NCBI GenBank assembly: GCA_013350335.1
Contig: CM023535.1
Span: 27,620,617 to 27,684,616 of the forward strand
Source: Chimonanthus salicifolius
Taxonomy: Eukaryota; Streptophyta; Magnoliopsida; Laurales; Calycanthaceae
Reading direction: 5' to 3'
Length of the DNA stretch: 64,000 nt
In this document: positions 40,201 through 52,200 of the stretch, in pieces
Layout of the letters: every line of letters starts with the position of its first letter
Numbering within the stretch: position 1 is the stretch's first letter
Made by a program: the position numbers and the translations under genes
Notes under the pieces: model-generated
What the model was told of the DNA's origin: nothing
What the model saw: the letters and a program-made list of their open reading frames with translations, nothing else
Database searches by the model: none

Positions 40201-43200
40201 AAGCGTGAATTGGGGAGAGTTGATACCAGATAAAAAATACACTAGCCTCAGAATGCTCCAATCTTTGCTCGAAATGTATTTGCTTCAATCTCCTCGATCA
40301 CACGATCTTGGTGATTCTACGGATACTACCGCTTTGAGCTCGATCAACCAAGGTAGAGGAGTAGGGTTCTAGGCTTAGGTCTTTCCTAAGTGATCACACT
40401 GATCACTCCTAGAACACTCACAAATTCTCCAAACACAAGTGACCCTTGAATGCTCAAAATACAAACTCGACAAGGTTGTGTTGGAGTCTATCTCACACAC
40501 ATTCACCAATTTAAGCTCCAATGTCTCTCTCAAATGACCAAGGAGTTCTTAGAATGTATCTCTGATTTTTGCCAATTTCAAGCATTATTTCCTCAAGTGG
40601 GACTCGCCTCTATTTATAATTTTTTTGTCCCAACGGATACATATCGGAATTCCAATACTAATATCGGACTTCCGATGCACAAAAGCATCGGACTTCCGAT
40701 GCACAAAAGTATTGGACTTCCAATACAACCACTATCGGACTTCTGATAGTCCAACGGTAAAGTTTGACTCCTTTTCTAGCTTAACGGGTAGTTCAACGGT
40801 CATATATTGGACTTCCGAAGTAGAAAAATATTGGACTTTCGATACAAAACACCATCAAACTTCTGAAGTACAAAACTATCAGACTTCTTATATAAAATAT
40901 CATTGGACTTCCAAAGTACAAAAATATCAGACTTCCGATATAAAACACCATCAGACTTCCGAAGTACAAAACTATCAGACTTCCTATATAAAACACCATC
41001 GGACTTCCGAAGTACAAAACTATGAGACTTCCTGTATAAATACCATCGGACTTCCAAAGTACAAAAGTATAAGACTTCCGATATAAAACACCATCGGACT
41101 TCCAAAGTACAAAACTATCAGTCTTCCGATATAAAACACCATCGGACATCTGAAGTACAAAACTATCAGACTTCCTATATAAAACACCATCGGACTTCCG
41201 AAGTACATAATTATCAGACTTCCTATATAAAACACCATAGGACTTCCGAACTACAAAACTATCAGACTTCCTATATAAAACACTATCGAACCTCCAATGC
41301 TGTGAATTTTCATAAAACAATTTTCTGTCTTTGTGGATTTCTCGCTCTTAGGGTCCAACTTTTAATTACCCATTTAGGTCCATGATTCTAAGGTCTATTC
41401 CATGGGTAAGTACAGGTTACCTAGGTCTTGCTAGGTCCATGTTTACCTGACTTGGTTGGCCATTAGCTTGTTCACCTCTTGTTGTTGCTCTGCCTTCCAC
41501 AATCACTTCTTCTGGTCTTCTTTTTCAACGTCTTCCAGAGGCAAGGTATGGACACACACACTGTCAATTGACAACCCACTGTCCAATTGTCACACTGTCA
41601 CGGAGTTGACAACACCTAAGGGACACAGATCCAACTATGGCACTAATAGATGAGATTTTACGAAATGATGATGATGATGATTTTCCTATATGTTGGATCT
41701 GCAATTACTAGAAACTAGCATATCAGTTTTTAGGGTCTGCAAAATAAAAATTGACTGTGGTAATATTCCAATGCGTCTTAGACAACCCCATTTGTAAACG
41801 AAAGGCCCCAAATTTAGTTTCCTGCCATTGTGATATGGCAGTGCAAGAGATATAGTAGGTTTGACAGTTTATAATCATTAGTGCTTTGATGCTTATGATG
41901 CAGAAACTATATTCTCTTCCATTCTCTTTAGGAGATGAGGATGAACTCTATTTGACAAGCGACTCATCGGGTACCTACTCGGTAAAGTCAATGGTAGAGT
42001 TGTTCCTGCAACAACAACACAATTTGGATTCTACCTCTAGCTTAGCCTGGAAAGGTCTAGCTCACCCAAGGGTCCAAACTTTTGTGTGGTGTGCTCTTAA
42101 GGGAAATGTTCTCAATGCGTTGGAGCTTAAGAGGAGAGAGTTGTTGAGATTGGAGGACGACTTTTGTTGAGATCATATCTTTGTTAGCTGCCCTTTTGCT
42201 CGAAACTTATGGACAAATTTGCTAACCTCTTAGATGTTCCATGGATCTTTGATGGAACATGTGGCGGGGTAGTGGGATCTTGGTTCCTATCAAGACTTAG
42301 ACCTAAGTTGAAGGCAACGTGGAGCACGATCCCAACGGCAGTATTGTAGACCATTTGGAAAGAAAGAAACTCTTGAATCTTCGAAGGAAAATCAATTGAG
42401 GTTAATGAACTTTTTCAGAAGGCCAAATGGAGGTTGGGTATGTGGCTTATCTTAGGTAATGAATTCAAGGGGCTCAAACCAGTTGATTTCCAATATTCGT
42501 GGGAAGGTTGCTTGAGTGAAAACTGTAGGAAATCGAGATCTTTCATCATTTGGGACCATCCTCAACGAGATGTCATGAAATTTAATGTAGACAGAGCTTC
42601 TAGGGAAAACCAAGCTCTGCAGGGATAGGTGGTGTCCTTGGGAATCATAGTGGTCGATCTTTAGTTTTCAGTTTTCACAGAGTCGGTGGGGCTTAGGGAC
42701 TCAAATGAGGTGGAACTCCTCAGTATTAGGAGAGCTTTGACCATTTGGAAAGTCTATGGGCATGGTACACTAGTGATAGAGGGGGATTCGACAAATGCAA
42801 TTAAATGGGCAAAGGGACTAAAGTGATCCCCCTAAAAACTGATTACCACAATTAGGGAAATTAGGGGGTCTCGCTTTGGAACTCGATCTCTCCTTTGTCC
42901 AAGTCAGTAGAACTGTAAACGGCGTGGCAGAGTTTTTTACCAAAAATGGAATCAACAACTCAGTTTCAGGAGTGATTGTTTCTTTGAGATAGGGGGGCAA
43001 GTAGGGATTTTGCTTAGATGTTGATGGCTGTATTATTTTTATTTGTTTCTTTTATGCCCATTTCATGTTATGTTTTTATGTTTTTGTTGGTTTAGCTCTT
43101 CTAGACCCTTTCTTAGTTGATGTAATTGCACTTGTTTCCCTATTAATATAGTTAGTACTGTTACCGCTCAAAAAAAAGAAAAAAGAAATTATACTGTCTT

Positions 43201-46200
43201 CCAATAATTGTTTCTTGCTATTGGATAAAACAGTTTGTGGTTATGTTCATAGTGGATACCAATACTTCCAATTTTCATGAGAAAGTCATCTACAATGCCC
43301 AAAGTAGCAATGAAAGCTACTTCCTCTTTTTGCATTTGATGCTGTGTGGGCATTTCATGTGATTTGGGTGCCTGCTACTATAATGTGTCTACCCGTCAGG
43401 AAAAAAAAATTATTTTCTCATGAGTGATGTGCCACTTCACCCAAATTTATACTGAGCTGACTTGTTTAGCAGCTCAATACTTCATTAATGAGCATAAAGT
43501 GAAATTTGTAAGAACAATTTTTGCTTCTTCCTTCACAGTTTTGAAGGCTTATAATCATTCCTCCCAATGTGAACTAGCTCTATAGTAGGTTCATTTCTTA
43601 GTAATGTATGTCATTCATAATATGATACGTGGCTTATTTCGATAGGCGAGATACACATATTTTAATTACAAACTTCTTATTTCAGGTGTGGGCAGAAAAG
43701 CTTTTAGGAATGTATCTTAAATGGGCTGAAAAACAAGGACACAAAGGACGGGTGGTGGAGAAACATCCTTCCAAATGTGGGGGTATCAAGTCAGCCACCA
43801 TTGAGTTCGAATCGAAATACTTTTTTGGGTATCTTTATGGAGAACGTGGCCGTCATCGAATGATCAAAAGCTCTTTTGATGGATCTGTTCTCCCTGAGGT
43901 ATTGATTTCTTGCTCTCTTTATAAGAAAATATTGTATTGTGATTCTTTAGGATGATCTTTTAAAAGAAGTTACTAACATTTAAAAGAAGAAAAAAAGCAC
44001 AAGATTTTTTTTTTCAACAGCTGATATTTTTCTTTTGTGTGAAGTCAAACTTGAAAAGAGACCCTGCATTTATGAGCTATCCGAATTATCTTTGTATGAT
44101 CAGGATGATACTATTTTCTTGTTGGATTTTTTTCCCTCACACTTCTGCTTAGTAGAGGAAATGGTACTACACTGAGCTAGCTTTTATTGTAGGGAATGCC
44201 ACTGACAATCATTTAAAGTGGAAACCCATGATTGTATGTATATAAATCTGGTTCATTCTGCATTAGCTGGGCAAATATCATCCAATTCTTCATTTTCTTT
44301 ACTGACATGTGCAGCTGATCAACCTGATAATGGACCTTTGTAATGGATTTGTAGGAGACTCCTTTTCATTTATATTTTCATGTTTCTGCACTGGTCAAAG
44401 TGGCCAGTTTCAGATGTTTATGAAAAACATCAAGTAAGAGCTGCAAGCTTGAACATAGCCCTCATATAGAGCACAAAAACCACATCATGAAAGGAGAGTT
44501 GGTGAAGAATGCTTCTTTGAATGTAACGTGTAGGATAATTTTTTCACATGTCCTGAAGAAAACTCTTGATGCAATAAAATATTTTTCTAGAAAAATGTTC
44601 TAGTGTGGCCACCAGTTGGATCTTTTTTGGGTGCCTACCCCTAGTGAAATGAATCAGTTACAAGCACTCAGGTAAATCACTAGTAATCTAATTGCTTCTC
44701 CTTATCGCTTTCTTTGTGAGTCGTCTCCAATCCTATTGGTTTCCTTTGGAATGTATCTGTAATGGACATTGCCCTCTTGGAAAGATCAATGATTTAGACA
44801 TTTAGTCAACTCTGCGAGCCTCCTAGGGCATGGAGAGCTCTCCAACACCCAACTGATACTGCAATATGAGTCTTCCTTGGCCAAAAGAGGCAGGAGACCC
44901 CTCCTGGAAGCTTCTAGGCTCTTTGTATTAGGACTTATTTGGTAGCTTATTCATTCATTGTGCAAGAATGATTTTAATTCTTGTCGTCTAGGAATTAAGC
45001 TATACCTGCTTTTAGCAGAAGTGAGAATGATAGTAAAAGTAGAATAAAAGTTATCTGATGTGGCCATTCCACACCTACTAAACTCAACAATTTCTGGAAC
45101 ATGGTCCCATTTCTAGCTGTTCTCTATCAGTCAGGATACTAAACATGGCCAATAAGTTGCTTATCTATTTTTATTCTTCCAATTTTTGGGGGTTAATGTT
45201 CCAAGTCATATGTGGGTCATATAAGTAGTTGGCCTGTTCAAAACAAAGTCAAATCAAATTATGAATACCAATCTCAAAGAGAGAAGAGAAATGGCTTTAA
45301 TGATGATGAACAGTTTGGGGAGCGTGGTGTTGGGTAAGGGTGTTTTATGAACTCATGTAGGAAGAATTTTTACAATTTTCCATGGTTCTAGGAGCTTCTC
45401 AAGGTTCCGTAAAACTTTTGTCCTACACTTGGATTCCAGGTTGACTAGAAAAGCTTTTGTCAGATGATGTTGGAATGATCTGAATAATTTACCGACTTAA
45501 GCGATCTCATTCACTGAAATAGTGGTCAGTTTTTGCATAAGATTCACAAGTTTATTGTTTCTCAAGTTTTGATGGTCTTCTGATACAGCAGCTTGTAGAC
45601 TAGCTTGGCAGGTGTGGAGGTTATTCCACTCTTCCTTGAAGCAGCCCCTCATATTCAAATGGAAGATGGAGCTCTGGAGGTCTCTTCTATTTCACACTGT
45701 GAGGAAGAGAACCTGGGGCATACAACAGAACATGCAGTCAGCATCTTCCATAAGCCAACAGGAATCAAGGTCCAATATTCAGGTATTGTTATCCATGCAT
45801 TTTGTTTCCTTGTTGGTTTTCATCTTAAAACGGGTTGTGGTCTTATATGTTGTATTAAGGTTTTTGAGTATTATGTGACACTTGATTGAAGGAGTATTTT
45901 TATCAACTGGCGGTGTTACAGGCAGGCCTAAATTTTGATGACAAACTTTTCATCTGGAAGGACCTGTTGAGGCTGGGCTATGTTCTAATCTGTCCTCTTT
46001 AAGATGACTTCATCTATTGGATTATTAGCAAATGGAAAATACCACCCGATGATTAACCTTTCCTTTAGGTAGAGAAAGATTCTAGCCATTCTTCAAAAGC
46101 TCGACCTCTTATGACACTAGTGAGATACCAACCACAAAATTGAGGAATGGTTTACGTCCTATGAGTACATAATTGGAGAGTTTGGATAATCTGATAAGAG

Positions 46201-49200
46201 TACTTTTTTTTTGCATTTTTCATATCCATGCAAGGGATAAGGGTCCATTCCTTCAATGGCTGGGCTGCTCGTGGGTCCAACATGTATGGTTTGAAGTGTG
46301 AGCGATGCAATCAAACATTGTATATTTGCTTTCAGACTCTATTGGCCAGCTTGTCGTATTATCCAGATCCACTCCATACTTTCATCCATTTGGTGTGAAT
46401 TAGTCCAATGCTGTACTCTTGTGGGAAAACAGCAATCTTGAGGTCAGGTATTCATTTCCAACTATTTTCCTCCTTTAGTGGAGATGCCAAACAACAACAA
46501 ACTCGTTACTTTCTGAAAAATCTTTTCCCTTGACCTAGCTGGTTTCCCATCTTATCCATCAGCTCCCAATTAGAAATTTTAGCATCCATATTTTTCTTGT
46601 TGGGGTGTTTATGATAATTATGTTGTATAACTGGGATGTAGAGTCGATATACATTTTTTTTATGGCCTTTCTGAGGTGGGAACTACATGAAAAGATATGT
46701 CTAGGCACAATGTAGTGCCGGTACCATTTGTCAGTTTTTGTTTGTCACATCATGCACTTTTCTCTTATGAGAATTTAGTTTGCAACCTGCATAAGGTGAT
46801 GGACAATTGTGGTAAAGTACTTTAAAAATTTGAAGAAGTTCCAATAAAGATCAGCATCCTTATTTTTATCCTTTGTTGCATTATGTTGTAATATGCCACA
46901 CTTAAGAGTGTAGGGGATTGGATCATTACACTCACATATGTGTTAGTGCCCCGGCTTGGCCGAGTCCCTAGTTTGTCAATCCCATGACTCGGGAAGAAGC
47001 ACTTGCTAAGAAGCTTGAAGATCTAAGGTGATCAAGAGTGAAGATTATGCTCCACCTGATTGAAGGTCATCATTATATCAATCACAAAACATGTATTATG
47101 GCCATAGATGACCTTAGGTACTCACACCTTAGAGAGAACCATCCCTAGGCTTAGTTGAACAAATGGTAAAATCATTAAAAGCCTAGAGAGGAAGCTAGAC
47201 AGTGAATTGGAACCCAACTTGGAAATATGTATTTGGTTTCACTGTCAGCTCGACCAGTCGTTCGACCCCTCGGTGGAGACAGGATCGACCCGTCGTGGTC
47301 CAAGATTGATCGACCATCTTGACATAGGTTCTGGATCATGGAACTGTCATTCTAGGAAAGCCTCTGATCGAGAGTCTCGTATGCACCGACCTCTCGGTGA
47401 AAGGTTGAAACAACCTATCGTGGTCAACGACTTTTCGATAAAGATGTATGAGTTCTGGAACTTAGAACTTAAGTGGGCTCTTGAGAAAACAGACATATCG
47501 ATATCTCGAGACCGATCGAGAGTACTAGGACCAACCCCTCGGTAAAAGGCAACATGTCATTCTGGGTAAGACAAGTTTCTAGACTTGAAACTACTGTCTG
47601 CATGGTGTTGCTCCAGACCGAGCCCCTCGCATGGACCGACCTATCGGTGCCATTATTGTTGACCCATCGGCGACACCGACATGTCGACTGGGAAAGATTA
47701 TTACCGTTGGGAGTGCATTAATGCGCAACGGTCTGGTTGTTGAACAGTAACATTTCTAGTCACCAACCCCACGGTGCGCCTGACCTGTCGGTACATTACC
47801 ATTGCTGCAACTGGTTGCCTTCTCTATATAAATCAATCTTTATGCAACCAGTTGACATCCTTTGGCAAAATCAGTTGGACTCTCATCCTTATCAGTGAGC
47901 TTAAACAAGAGCCAACAGAAGGATCACTCTCTATCTCGTACTTACACTTGGAGAATCTAATTCAATCAATCATATGGATTGAGTTTGTGAGAGAGAGGAA
48001 ATAATTATAAACTAGGAAACCTTTGTATAACCAGTTTCCTTGTTGCCCTGTATTGTGATTGCTTTACGACGGCAACAAGGTGGAGCGTCGGCACACATTG
48101 AGTGGATCTTAAAGAAGCACACATCAAGAGATATACCTACAAAGGCAAGTGCTTCTTGGTTTTAATTTTGTTTTAAAACCTTTATCAAAAAAGTGGATTA
48201 AGGGGGATTTGCTCCGGAACCACTATAAAAAACTCTAGAGCGTCGTCTCTGGCATAGTGGTAGGTGGAATTTCTATTCTACAATGGTGGGTGAAATTCCC
48301 AACCAATTGAGTGAGGTGGAATTCCTATTCTAATTGTGAGGGTGTAAGTCCTCCACTTAGTGGATTTGGGGATAACTCAAGGTTGAGTTAGTCCTAACAG
48401 TGGATATAGGTTGGCTAATCGAACCACTTTAAATTGGTCTTATGGTGTTTGATGTTTGTATGTTTATATTTAGTATTTAAGTACTTTTCTCAACACACAT
48501 CACTTTGCATGTTGATTATCTTATTTCTACACATTGTGCACAAGCATAGATAATCAAACAAAATGTAAAAGGGCATAATCTTAGTGTGATCGTTTCAAGA
48601 AATCATAAACAATCTATCACACTAAACAAATCTCTTGATTAATGTTCTGCTGCACTAAAAAGAATCAAGAAATTTGTAAACACCATGGAAACTGGGATTG
48701 ACCTATTCAACCATCCTCCCCCCCCCCCCCCCCCCCCCCCCCCCCGCGCCCCTCCTCTTCTAGGGTCAATCGTGTTGTTCTAGCACCGTGAAAAGGGACT
48801 ATCAATATGCATGCATATGCATGAACGCAAATATTCATTGGGACTCCATGGTCAACATTGGGGGCCTTATTTGAAAACCACCCACAACCCACCCACACAT
48901 GCACATGCTTAATTCAAATTTTGGTGATAATGTGAATTTTCTTGTGATTTTATCGGCAAATTGATTGGAGTATGACATTATGTTTTAGTTCTCATGATGT
49001 GTACACAATACTGTCACTTACTGTGATAAATGGCATCATTATCATCTAAGGAGAATGAGTTAACTTTGAAATTTGAAGATTCCATTTTATTTCCATATTT
49101 CCTATCCGTTACCATTTATACATCCCACTTTTTCTCCAATTTTCAACGATCTCTCTCTCTTGTACACTATACTTATTGTACCTCTTTGAAGTTCACTCAT

Positions 49201-52200
49201 GGTGATTAGGACAAGTCTATACCACTTATGTAATGGACGTGTAATGGTTTTGGAATCCTTAATTTGTTGAATAACAAATTCAACCCTGTTTAGAATTTGT
49301 ACCCACATGAAATAAGGCCTTGAAATGGATGATAAAATTAAAAATGCCAAGTAGTTCCATAACTTGTTTCTCATCTCTCTTAGATAACCTTATATAATAG
49401 GGTAGAATCTTTTAATGGGTTTGAATTTGTTATATTGTCAAAGCTAAAGGTCCTCTTTCATTTGGTTAGACCACGGGTCCCACAATGATGCAAGCCTAGG
49501 GTCGAATTCAGTAAGAATCCGTCAGTAGGCTTGCGGTTTTAGAGTATGGTCTCTGAAAGACCCACGCAGCTGAATACGATCGTTAAAGGATTTTGTCTTG
49601 GTAAGGGTTTGTTCAAACAATGCCCAAACCAATTACACAAGTTTCCCAGAAATTTAGATTAGTCTATGGAATTCTATAGATTAGGCCTTTTCTAATTGAA
49701 TGTGATTAAGAATTGCAGAAGCATAATTAAAAGAGAACAATGGCAAATTCGAACAAGGCACAACCTAATCTATGAAAAACCAAAGTGATTGGTTGAATTA
49801 AAATAAACTAGTACTTACACCCAAGATAGAATTGGTCCCAGTCCAAGGACCTGGCTTTCGCCAAGGGCTGAAGCCCGACGTGAATCCATACAACAACTCC
49901 CAAGAGTCTTTCTCAAAATAATTTTATTCAATTGTGTAGAATTCTAACGGGGCACAAGCCTATTTATAATAAAAAAAGTGTAAAAAGACCAAATTGGCCT
50001 TGCCTCTCTAAGAAACTCCTAAAATAATAACCTACTTAAGATAAAATGTAGTATAATTTTGACCATTTTATCTCAACCCTTCATCATGCCATGTGGCTTT
50101 ATTTAATGACTTAGATTAAAAGACAAAAGTACTAAGTAGGCAAACTTCTCCACCTTCTCTTTCCACCTTCTTTCTCCACCCACTCATTCCACCTCCTTTA
50201 CTTGTCAAATCCTCTCATTTCCAAGCATGTGGACTACCATCCTGTATGAAAGGTTTTGGGTAGCAAAACAAGCCAATTGGGGCTTATTTAGGTGAATTTG
50301 ACCCACAGGACCCATATGCAATGATCTACATAATGCCATGTGGCTTATTGAATAAGATTAAAAGACAAAAATACTAAATAGGCAAACTTTTCCACCTCCT
50401 CTTTCCACTTCTTTTCTCCACCTACTCTTTCCACCAATTCATCCCACCTACTCATTCCACCTACTTTACGTGTCAAATCCTCTCTTTTCCAAGCATGTGG
50501 ACTACAATCCCGTATGGAAATGTTTTGAGTAGGTTTAAGCTAGCAAAACAAGCCAATTGGGGTTGATTTAGGTGAATTTGACCCATAGGACCATATGTAA
50601 TGATCTTAGGGCAGTTTTGGCTCAATTGGGTTGGCTTTTGGGCTTGTGAATGTGGGTCTTGGGCACCAATTGATTTATTATGTTTAATTAGGGCTAATTG
50701 GGCTTCATGGAGCTTATTGGAGTTTGGGTCTGGCTTGATAATATTTGAGCTTTGGTTTACAAGTTTAACTGGGTCATTCATGCCTTAGGAAATTTGGGTC
50801 AGGAAAGCCAAGTCAATTGTATCAATGGTCCATTAGGCCTGATGCCTCCATCACACAACCATTCGATGCATCCATTTTAAAATGCTGCATGACGTAGAAA
50901 ATCACAACTACTCTTTAATTTAGATTAGTTCTTTTTGCATTTTGTAATGTCCTGTCCTGCTACGGGCGCGGTATCTCCGAAAAGTCTCAAAACATAACCA
51001 AGGAACGGATATCGGGCCTATTTTTTTTTGAAACGGGGTTAACTACCTCCCACTCAACAATCTAATAAAGGCCAAATCCAACGTAATAAGAAGCATAACA
51101 ACCAACCACCGACCGTTCAATATAGTTATACAGTCATCCAAACAAAACATGTGATAATAGGTCCATACAAACAAGAGTCTCTCAAAACGAAAGCATAAGC
51201 ATAATATGGGATATTTAACCACGGCTATTACTCTCCAGTTACCTCTTCAAGGGGCCACTTGGCCCTCCGCAATCGGGGTACTTGAAAGGTAAGGGGCGAG
51301 CTAACCAGCCCAGTGAAGGGATAAAGCATATCACGTGTCAGCAAAATAAACATATATCACATGTATGAAATGTAATGAACATCATGATAGAATAGATGTA
51401 TACGTACATGAGCAGTCAACTATGCTACTAACCAATTGTCCCACTGATCAGTCTGAGACATCACCTCCATAACTCACAACGGTCCTCCAACAACTTCGGT
51501 CTCCCTACCAATACAAACAGGAGACCACACAATACACAACCGCCTCAACTGCTGGAATGCAACAGGGAAACCCGCGTCCCCTATGGGGGTCTCAACCGTC
51601 GGAGCATAACGGGGAAGCCAATCTCAAGGGCAGGCACCCCAATTGCCGGAACGCAAAGGGGAAACCCGCATCTCCGATGGGGGTTTCAACCGTCAAAGCG
51701 TAACGAGGAAGTCCTCCCAACAACCAAACTCATGCATGCACATGGTATCATGATCATGTGTGACAATACAAACAGGTTCTGATATAATAAACCAATATCA
51801 ACAACATATCTTATCATGCGGTCAACAAGCACATAATAATTCTAAAACACGTACACCTCTATATCCAACATGGTTTCATTTGCATCTTATGCGTAAACAC
51901 GCAATGTATCATAAGATCTTCCAAATGTCAAGTTAAATATCAATTCATCTAGTTTAAAACTTCTCAACAATAGTATATAGTGGACGGGAGTTCACCCGAA
52001 TGGACCCTTTGTCACATAGTCATTCTCAACTGTTCACCATTACCGAGTGGCTTAATAAATAGAGGGTTCCATTCGGATCACTACAAGTCAGGAAATACAT
52101 ATTTGATATATGCAATGCATGCTAAAACTGTGATAAGTCCCCTCACCTAAATGTGTTGGTGAAATCTGTGCATTGAAGAATTGAGCCGAGTTGGATTGAA

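Larger units (their letters stand above)
35500..40235. other. Mitochondrial-like DNA inserted in the LTR
   Basis: About 4.7 kb with clearly higher GC than its surroundings and the texture of plant mitochondrial spacer: dispersed ATCTATAGCCCGAG, CGTGACGTGCCAGACGC and CTTACTCACCTCGGTAATTC segments, many TCGA/CCCG words and no long A/T runs. Sirevirus-like LTR sequence lies on both sides. No standard mitochondrial gene was recognised. Junctions are approximate (within about 50-100 bp). It could instead be another foreign insert; composition and style are the only evidence. Confidence 0.55.
34210..41648 (-). repeat. Sirevirus-like solo LTR (copy B), reverse, interrupted twice
   Basis: The reverse-strand start TATTAGTGCC at 41648 matches TGTTAGTGCC of the forward copy, with the terminal G mutated. 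The reverse-strand end is GCACTTTCA at 34210. Flanks GATGG (34205-34209) and GATGA (41649-41653) differ at one base. Shared landmarks: GTTGTCAACTCCGTGAC near the 5' end, the CTATTTACC plus poly(C) site near the 3' end, and the TATAGTGGTTCGGCA segment at about 35268. A LINE tail and mitochondrial-like DNA interrupt it; without them the LTR is about 2 kb. The left boundary is less sure than the right. Confidence 0.6.
46941..48804 (+). repeat. Sirevirus-like solo LTR (copy C), forward
   Basis: 1864 bp, from TGTTAGTGCC to GGGACTATCA, with identical flanks ATATG at 46936-46940 and 48805-48809. No internal sequence or primer site adjoins, so it formed by recombination between two LTRs. Landmarks: TTGTCAATCCCATGACTCGG near the start and CCTATTCAACC with poly(C), then GGGTCAATCGTGTTG, near the end. 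Its palindromic array is CGACCNNTCGGT-like (47240-47810). It is the best-bounded copy and sets the termini used for copies A and B. Confidence 0.88.

Noticed and set aside
35500..40235. Plastid origin of the high-GC insert
   Set aside because: No plastid gene or rRNA/tRNA segment is recognisable; the texture fits mitochondrial spacer better.
40849..41285. CRISPR-like regularly spaced repeats
   Set aside because: The spacers are as repetitive as the repeats, the array is in a plant LTR and no cas genes exist here.
40625..41320. Long repetitive open frames on both strands
   Set aside because: They come from the 48-bp repeat array (period divisible by 3, no stops), not from a gene.
45612..45878. 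88-residue open frame overlapping PrfB3 exon 5
   Set aside because: It is the wrong frame of exon 5; the correct frame matches release factors and has proper splice sites.
47207..47545. 112-residue open frame in LTR C
   Set aside because: It falls in the palindromic array, with no domain.
46941..48785. LTR C ending at TTCTAGCA (48785)
   Set aside because: Flanks do not match; ending at 48804 gives a perfect ATATG duplication.
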